Assembly: GCF_000308655.1 (NCBI RefSeq)
Contig: NZ_BAGC01000043.1
Location: forward strand, 186,001 to 250,000
Direction: 5' to 3'
From: Nocardia niigatensis NBRC 100131
GTDB lineage: Bacteria > Actinomycetota > Actinomycetes > Mycobacteriales > Mycobacteriaceae
DNA: 64,000 bases
The position numbers were made by a program, and so were the translations under genes. The notes below the pieces were generated by a model. The model was not told where the DNA came from, did no database searches, and worked only from the letters and a program-made list of their open reading frames with translations. Positions 59,759-64,000 of this stretch are shown piece after piece. Numbering within the stretch: the first letter of the stretch is position 1; every line of letters begins with the position of its first letter.

Positions 59759-60742
59759 ATGACCCTCTCCCCCGAATGGCAGACCTTCGTCGACGCCGCC
59801 ACCGCGGTGTTCCCGGCGCTGGGCACCGAGGTGTTCGACGCCGCCGAAGCGCGGGCCTTCCTGGCCACCCGCCCCGCCGCCCCCGTCGAACCGATTCCCG
59901 TTGCGGGAGTGGAGGAATGGCTGGTGCCGGGGCCCGTGAACGCGCCGGAGATCCCGGTGCGCCTCTACCGGCCGCTGGACGCCGAACCCGTTCCGGCCGT
60001 GGTGGTCTTCTACCACGGCGGCGGATTCGTGCTGTGCGGCCTGGACTCTCACGATCGCTTCTGCCGCACCATGGCCAATGAGGCCGGGGTCATCGTGGTC
60101 TCGGTCGACTACCGCCGCGCCCCCGACGCCCGCTTCCCCGCGGCGGCCGACGATGCCTACGCCGTGCTGCGCTGGGTCGCCGACCATGCCGAATCCCTGG
60201 GCGGGGATCCCGATCGCGTCGCGGTCGCGGGAGACAGCGCGGGCGGCAACCTCGCCACCGTCGCCGCCCTCACCGCCCGCGACAACGGCGGACCCGATGT
60301 CGCCTTCCAACTGCTCATGTACCCGATGCTGGACCCGGCCTGCGATCGCCCGTCGCACACCGACAATGCCGAGGGCTACTTCACCACCGCGGCGCACATC
60401 CGGTGGTACTGGTCGCAGTACCTGTTCTCGGACACCGACAAGAACGACCCCTACGCCAACCCCACCATCGCCGACCTGACCGGGCTCCCGCCCGCGCACA
60501 TCGCCACGGCCGAGTTCGACCCGCTGCGCGACGAGGGCGAGGCGTACGGACAGCGGTTGCGCGAAGCCGGCGTCGAGACCGAAATCCACCGCTGGAACGG
60601 CACCGTACACGGGTTCATGTCGATGGCCTTCCACCTTAGAGAAACCCAGCGCGCCAATACGACCGCGTTCACCGCGCTGCGCCGGGCGCTGGCCAGAACA
60701 CCCGTGGTCCGAACGTTCCCGAGGCCGGGCCCGACCGGTTAG
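59759..60742 (+). CDS. HSL-type alpha/beta hydrolase (esterase/lipase)
   Basis: A 327-residue hormone-sensitive-lipase-like esterase. The oxyanion motif YHGGGFVLCG lies near 84, the nucleophile elbow GDSAGGN near 160, the acid in AEFDPLRDEG near 254 and the His in TVHGFM near 284. All parts of the triad are present. Third gene of the LLM-SDR-esterase operon. A Baeyer-Villiger-like oxygenation followed by ester hydrolysis would explain the trio, but this is inference. The substrate is unknown. Confidence 0.88.
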   Translation: MTLSPEWQTFVDAATAVFPALGTEVFDAAEARAFLATRPAAPVEPIPVAGVEEWLVPGPVNAPEIPVRLYRPLDAEPVPAVVVFYHGGGFVLCGLDSHDRFCRTMANEAGVIVVSVDYRRAPDARFPAAADDAYAVLRWVADHAESLGGDPDRVAVAGDSAGGNLATVAALTARDNGGPDVAFQLLMYPMLDPACDRPSHTDNAEGYFTTAAHIRWYWSQYLFSDTDKNDPYANPTIADLTGLPPAHIATAEFDPLRDEGEAYGQRLREAGVETEIHRWNGTVHGFMSMAFHLRETQRANTTAFTALRRALARTPVVRTFPRPGPTG

Positions 60743-60782
60743 CATCACCTGCGTTCACATATTTGAAACGTCAGGAATTCGC

Positions 60783-61232
60783 TTGCCGGTCGCACGCCTC
60801 CACGCCTCGACGAACACCGCCCGATTCGTCACGGGGACAGCCGCTCTCACCGCGGCCATGACCCTCACAGCGGCCCTGGCAGGATCCGCCGCCGCCGCAC
60901 CCCAATCCTTCGGCACGCTCGCCCTGTCGCGGCTGAAGAACACCGCGGTCGCCGATCTCGGCGCCAACAAGGTCACCGCCGACGCCGCCGCCATCCGCGA
61001 CTGCGCCAGCTACGACTGCGAGATCGTGCTCCGCTTCACCGGCGGCTGCGCCGCGATCGCCCAGGGCGCGGACGGCGCCTGGGGCTGGGCCCAGGGAGCG
61101 AGCCTCGACGAGGCCGAACAGAGCGCCGTGAACGGGCTCGGCCAGAGCGCTCCCCCGTTCCCCGACCTGGGCAGCGCGCAGCCCCGCGCCGCCCACGTCG
61201 TCACCAGCGTCTGCACCGAAAGCGCGCAGTAG
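60783..61232 (+). CDS. Secreted DUF4189-like small protein
   Basis: A 149-residue exported protein. The N-terminus is a signal peptide (basic start, Ala/Thr/Leu core, cleavage near GSAAAAP at about residue 39). The mature part has the DUF4189 pattern: a FGTLALSRLK strand, paired cysteines (DCASYDCEIV), FTGGCAAIAQ and GAWGWAQGASLDEAEQSA. A fourth region holds a further Cys near the end, so two disulfides are likely. The start is a TTG at 60783 with AGGA upstream. The function is unknown in actinobacteria generally. Confidence 0.75.
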   Translation: MPVARLHASTNTARFVTGTAALTAAMTLTAALAGSAAAAPQSFGTLALSRLKNTAVADLGANKVTADAAAIRDCASYDCEIVLRFTGGCAAIAQGADGAWGWAQGASLDEAEQSAVNGLGQSAPPFPDLGSAQPRAAHVVTSVCTESAQ

Positions 61233-61252
61233 CAACGGATTTCGAGGCGCGC

Positions 61253-61280
61253 CGAGGCTCAGTGCGGGTACTGAGCCTCG
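61253..61280. terminator. Hairpin overlapping the stop codon of the DUF5313 gene
   Basis: CGAGGCTCAGT and its complement form an 11-bp stem with a 6-nt loop. The stem includes the stop codon at 61259 and the last codons of the minus-strand gene. It lies between two convergent genes and may serve both. Confidence 0.65.
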
Positions 61281-61627
61281 TAGGCCGCGCGCTCGGCGGC
61301 CCGGCGGGCAGCGCGGGCCGGACTCTCCAGATCCGCCGGGAACCCGTGCTTCACCAGCCGGTGCGCCCGGTTCATCGGCATATAGGCCACGATGTAGAAC
61401 AGCGCCAGCAGCAGGCCCAGCGCGACCACCGCCAGCCGCAGCCACAGCTCGCCCGGGAGCAGGAACGCCAGCGCGAACAACGGGACCAGCGGCACCAGCT
61501 GCCGCACGATGTGCCGCGGCACCGCCCACGATCCGGTCAGATCGTTGCGCACCCACTCGTGCAGCTCCTCGGGCAGCACGCGCCCCCACGAGTAACCGAG
61601 CCACTGAACAGGGTTGGGGCGCTTCAT
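61259..61627 (-). CDS. DUF5313-like membrane protein
   Basis: A 122-residue membrane protein resembling mycobacterial DUF5313 proteins. It begins KRPNPVQWLGYSWGRVLPEEL and has two hydrophobic helices (about 42-60 and 64-85) followed by a basic tail (LVKHGFPADLESPARAARR). Its ATG overlaps the MarR stop by 4 bp (ATGA), so the pair is translationally coupled. The function is unknown. Confidence 0.75.
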   Translation of the reverse strand: MKRPNPVQWLGYSWGRVLPEELHEWVRNDLTGSWAVPRHIVRQLVPLVPLFALAFLLPGELWLRLAVVALGLLLALFYIVAYMPMNRAHRLVKHGFPADLESPARAARRAAERAAYEAQYPH

Positions 61628-62121
61628 TTCCGGTTTCCCTTCTTCGATCCGGCCTGCTCGCCGTCTGCCGTGACCGACCGCCGCGCCGCCGCGTTCACCC
61701 GATTGAGGACATCACGCAGCTCCTCGAGATCCGCGAGACTCACCCCCAGCCGCGCCACCACCGCCGGCGGGATGTTCTCCGCCTCGTTGCGCAGTTCCCG
61801 CCCGGCCTCGGTCAGATCCACCACCAGGTTGCGTTCGTCGTGGGCGTCACGGCGGCGGGTGATGAGCCCCGCGGTCTCCAGCCGCTTCAGCAGTGGCGAG
61901 AGCGTGGGCGAGTCGAGTTGGATGGCCTCACCGATGTCCTTGACCGACATCGGCGCCTCACCCCACAGCGCCAGCATCACCAGATACTGGGGGTGAGTCA
62001 GACCCATGGGCTCGAGCAGCGGCCGATACACCGCCAGCACCGCCCGATTGGCCACCGCCAGCGCGAAACACACCTGCCGGTCCAGCCGCAGCGGGTCGTC
62101 GACCTCCAACTCCACCTCCAC
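61624..62121 (-). CDS. MarR/OhrR-family regulator
   Basis: A 165-residue MarR regulator with the winged helix MSVKDIGEAIQLDSPTLSPLLKRLE (about 58-82) and wing RRRDAHDERNLVVDLT. The N-terminus RLDRQVCFALAVANRAV places a Cys where OhrR-type organic-peroxide sensors have their redox cysteine (about residue 18). A near-palindrome lies 40 bp upstream. It probably represses itself and the coupled DUF5313 gene. No ohr gene is adjacent. Confidence 0.85.
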   Translation of the reverse strand: MEVELEVDDPLRLDRQVCFALAVANRAVLAVYRPLLEPMGLTHPQYLVMLALWGEAPMSVKDIGEAIQLDSPTLSPLLKRLETAGLITRRRDAHDERNLVVDLTEAGRELRNEAENIPPAVVARLGVSLADLEELRDVLNRVNAAARRSVTADGEQAGSKKGNRK

Positions 62122-62160
62122 CGCTCAGCCCTCCTCGCTCGTCTTGGTTAGCGCAATAAT

Positions 62161-62176
62161 AGTTAATGCACTAACT
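62161..62176. promoter_or_regulatory. Probable MarR/OhrR operator
   Basis: AGTTAATGCACTAACT, a 16-bp palindrome with one mismatched pair, in the A/T-rich leader of the MarR gene. Confidence 0.6.
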
Positions 62177-62206
62177 GTTAGTCGACGACCGGATGGGTAA
62201 TAGGGG

Positions 62207-62638
62207 TCACACCTCGGCCTGCATCGCCTGCCGCATGGTCAGGATCCGGCCGGTGTCCATGTAGTCGCGAAAGAGCGTGACCAGGCCGTTCTGCACGCGA
62301 ATCACATTGACGGAGCTGCGGACCCAGGCCCGCGACTGCCCGGGGCGGGTGATGTCGATATCAACCTCGGTGATGAAGAGCTCCGGATCGGCGGTCTCGT
62401 GAACGACCGGCCGGATGCCGTGCAGCTCCAGGCTCGGCATGCCGGACCACCGGGACGCCAAGTACTCCCGGATCGCCTCCCGCCCTTCGATCCGGGTGGG
62501 CTCGCCGGGGATCGGGAACGGGATCTCGAACACGGCCTCCGGATCGAACCGCGCGATGAAGCGCTCGGCATCGCGCGAGGGCAGGCTCTGAAACAGCTGT
62601 TCGACAAGGTCACGGGGGGTTTCGACGGAAGTGGACAC
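62207..62638 (-). CDS. SnoaL-like (NTF2-fold) protein
   Basis: A 143-residue nuclear-transport-factor-2-fold protein of SnoaL type: RDLVEQLFQSLPSRDAERFI, FDPEAVFEIPFP, GREAIREYL, the strand GQSRAWVRSSVNVIRVQNG and ending VTLFRDYMD. Such small proteins are enzymes or ligand binders. The GTG at 62638 has GGAGG 5 nt upstream; a TTG at 62650 overlaps that site and is rejected. Divergent from a TetR gene, with a palindrome between. Confidence 0.82.
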   Translation of the reverse strand: MSTSVETPRDLVEQLFQSLPSRDAERFIARFDPEAVFEIPFPIPGEPTRIEGREAIREYLASRWSGMPSLELHGIRPVVHETADPELFITEVDIDITRPGQSRAWVRSSVNVIRVQNGLVTLFRDYMDTGRILTMRQAMQAEV

Positions 62639-62678
62639 GACTGCCTCCAAAAACGGAACGTTGGACCCGGTTAATATT

Positions 62679-62694
62679 CGGGGCGCTCGCCCCG
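62679..62694. promoter_or_regulatory. Probable TetR operator
   Basis: CGGGGCG-CT-CGCCCCG, a perfect 7+2+7 inverted repeat between the divergent SnoaL-like and TetR genes, 29 bp before the TetR start. Confidence 0.55.
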
Positions 62695-62722
62695 CTTGTC
62701 AATGGATGGGTAGGCTGTCGGA

Positions 62723-63280
62723 GTGACGGATCGACCCCTGCGCGCCGACGCGCGCCGCAATCGCGAGCGGGTGCTGGCCGCCGCCCAGGAAGCCTTTGCC
62801 GCCGAAGGACTTTCGGTACCCCTCGACGAGATCGCCCGGCGGGCCGGCGTCGGCGCGGGCACCGTGTACCGCCATTTCCCCACCAAGGAAGCGCTTTTCG
62901 AAGCCGCCATCCTGGATCAGGTCGAGAAGATCACCGCCCATGCCCGCGCACTGACCAGCGCCGACGATGCCGGGACGGCCTTCTTCGAATTCCTGGAGAA
63001 ACTCGTTCTGCAGGGCGGCGTCAAGCGCGACCTCGCGGACGCGCTGCGCGCCAACGGCGGCGAATACCCGCGCACGACCTCACGCGACCTCGAAGCGGCG
63101 CTCGGGACGCTGCTCACCCGCGCCCAGCAGGCGGGCGCGGTCCGCCCCGACATCAGCGTCGGCGATCTGCTCACCATGATCAAGGGCATCTTCCTCGCCG
63201 CCCACGACACGGGCGCGACCCCGGGACTGCGCGAACGCACCTTCGCCGTCATCGCCGACGGATTGCGCGCGACCCACTGA
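62723..63280 (+). CDS. TetR-family transcriptional regulator
   Basis: A 185-residue TetR regulator with an N-terminal helix-turn-helix (LDEIARRAGVGAGTVYRHFPTKEALF, about 34-59) and a helical ligand-binding domain. The GTG start follows a GTCGGA leader. Divergent from the SnoaL-like gene, which it probably represses; ligand unknown. Confidence 0.88.
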   Translation: MTDRPLRADARRNRERVLAAAQEAFAAEGLSVPLDEIARRAGVGAGTVYRHFPTKEALFEAAILDQVEKITAHARALTSADDAGTAFFEFLEKLVLQGGVKRDLADALRANGGEYPRTTSRDLEAALGTLLTRAQQAGAVRPDISVGDLLTMIKGIFLAAHDTGATPGLRERTFAVIADGLRATH

Positions 63281-63298
63281 CCCGCCGGGACCCGGTTG

Positions 63299-63540
63299 GC
63301 GAAGTCGGTTCACGACGCCGGGTGGGCCATCTTCCTCCGCCTGCTGCAGGACACGGCCCAGCGGTACGGCCGGAACTTCGCAAAGCGCATTCCACGATCG
63401 GGATATGAACGCCGCCGAGAACATTCACGCCGCGCCGGACGGGCGGAGTGGCTGAACGCCCGTGCAGGGACCGTAGGTCATTCCGTCCAGCGGAAAGCGA
63501 GTCCCAGTGAAACAGGAACCCGCCAAGAGCGCCCGGGCCG
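63299..63540 (+). pseudogene. TnpB (IS200/IS605 or IS607) remnant, C-terminal part
   Basis: A decayed transposon nuclease gene. AKSVHDAGWAIFLRLLQDTA and RYGRNF match the segment before the zinc ribbon of TnpB. The CxxC zinc ribbon itself is deleted. Then, in a shifted frame, HDRDMNAAENIHAA carries the last RuvC Asp motif, and in a third frame AGRAEWLNA with a Thr/Ser/Gln tail is the usual C-terminus. Deletion and two frameshifts make it inactive. No tnpA or transposon ends were found. Bases 63281-63682 contain nothing else that looks coding. Confidence 0.75.
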
Positions 63541-63682
63541 GCGCTGGTAGGAATCACCGGCCTTCAGGCCTGAGCGGACGTCGATTCAAGGACATCGATC
63601 ACGGAGACCGCCGGATAAATGCGGTGCACCCGGATGGGAAGTGGACCTACCGTGGACGGCAGTCAACAGGAAGGAAAGTCCC

Positions 63683-64000
63683 ATGTTTCCCGTCGAGCTG
63701 CGCGGTACTCGGGCGCAGACACTCATGTGGGCCCACGAGCACGAGGTCGAACCGGCCGCGCTGCAGCAGCTGCGCAATATCGCGCAACTGGAATGGGTGT
63801 ACGGGGTGCGGGTCATGCCGGACGTGCATCTGGGCAAGGGGGCGACGGTCGGCTCGGTCATCGCCATGAAGGACGCGGTCGCGCCCGCGGCGGTCGGCGT
63901 GGACATCGGCTGCGGGATGGAGGCCGTGCTCACCTCGCTGACCGCGGCCGACCTGCCCGACAACCTGCACTCGCTGCGGTCGCGGATCGAGGCGGCGGTG
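63683..64000 (+). CDS. rtcB: RtcB-family RNA ligase (3' end cut by the window)
   Basis: The N-terminal 106 residues of an RtcB RNA-splicing ligase. PDVHLGKGATVGSVIAM (about 48-64) and VGVDIGCGMEA (about 73-83, containing the manganese-binding Asp and Cys) are the family signatures. The ATG at 63683 has an AGGAAGGAAA leader. It joins RNA 3'-phosphate or 2',3'-cyclic-phosphate ends to 5'-OH using GTP in RNA repair. The gene runs off the right edge. Confidence 0.88.
   Translation, partial: MFPVELRGTRAQTLMWAHEHEVEPAALQQLRNIAQLEWVYGVRVMPDVHLGKGATVGSVIAMKDAVAPAAVGVDIGCGMEAVLTSLTAADLPDNLHSLRSRIEAAV

Noticed and set aside
1..64000. CRISPR arrays, tRNA or rRNA genes, prophage or conjugation modules
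   Set aside because: No regularly spaced repeats, cloverleaf-like sequences, or phage or transfer genes were recognised by reading; a dedicated tRNA and CRISPR scan could not be run.

Overview
This is a high-GC actinobacterial window that I infer comes from a mycolic-acid producer, most likely Nocardia. The reasons are the steroid-ring catabolic genes (kshA, kshB, hsaA, hsaB, hsaC, hsaD, kstD, a fadD3-like ligase), a DUF5313-like and a DUF4189-like protein, a truncated DUF222 (13E12-type) remnant, and a protein with the layout of mycobacterial Rv2047c. No rRNA, tRNA, CRISPR array or intact insertion sequence was seen.

Layout. 0-6.2 kb: a minus-strand steroid operon reading hsaB, kshA, a small cysteine-rich protein, kshB, hsaC, then a zinc-type alcohol dehydrogenase. 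An IclR regulator lies divergent to it, followed by a PadR regulator and an unusual MFS transporter (6.4-9.8 kb). 10-11.2 kb: ribBA. 11.2-18.6 kb: miscellaneous enzymes plus a decaying stretch (13.5-15.6 kb) with a truncated DUF222 gene and a frameshifted acetyl-CoA-synthetase fragment. 18.7-21 kb: a large NB-ARC/LuxR regulator. 21.7-23.7 kb: hsaA-hsaD. 23.8-32.2 kb: membrane hydrolase, LysR, a KstD-like flavoprotein, an epimerase/PEP-swivel fusion and a secreted tyrosine phosphatase. 32.3-42.6 kb: two facing sugar operons (GH172, polyol dehydrogenase and xylulokinase on the plus strand; propeller glycosidase, FucI/AraA-type isomerase and FGGY kinase on the minus strand), separated by a ribbon-helix-helix protein, OsmC, MetY and a TMEM175-like channel. 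43-46.4 kb: sdhC-sdhA-sdhB with a divergent LysR. 47.6-52.5 kb: tyrosine phosphatase, PPDK-like enzyme, FadD3-like ligase. 53.5-60.7 kb: kstD, several short-chain dehydrogenases, a luciferase-like oxidoreductase and an esterase. 60.8-64 kb: small secreted and membrane proteins, MarR and TetR regulators, a TnpB remnant and the start of rtcB.

How the genes work together. KstD and KshAB open the steroid B ring. HsaAB hydroxylates the resulting phenolic A ring, HsaC cleaves it and HsaD hydrolyses the product. A FadD3-like ligase would activate the remaining CD-ring acid. The same 17-bp palindrome, TATTTCG-N3-CGAAATA with at most one changed base, precedes hsaB, hsaA and ribBA. This suggests one regulon that joins the flavin-dependent hydroxylase to riboflavin supply. 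The sugar genes fit a route from D-arabinose and D-arabinitol to ribulose-5-phosphate and xylulose-5-phosphate, possibly for salvage of cell-wall D-arabinan; this is inference.
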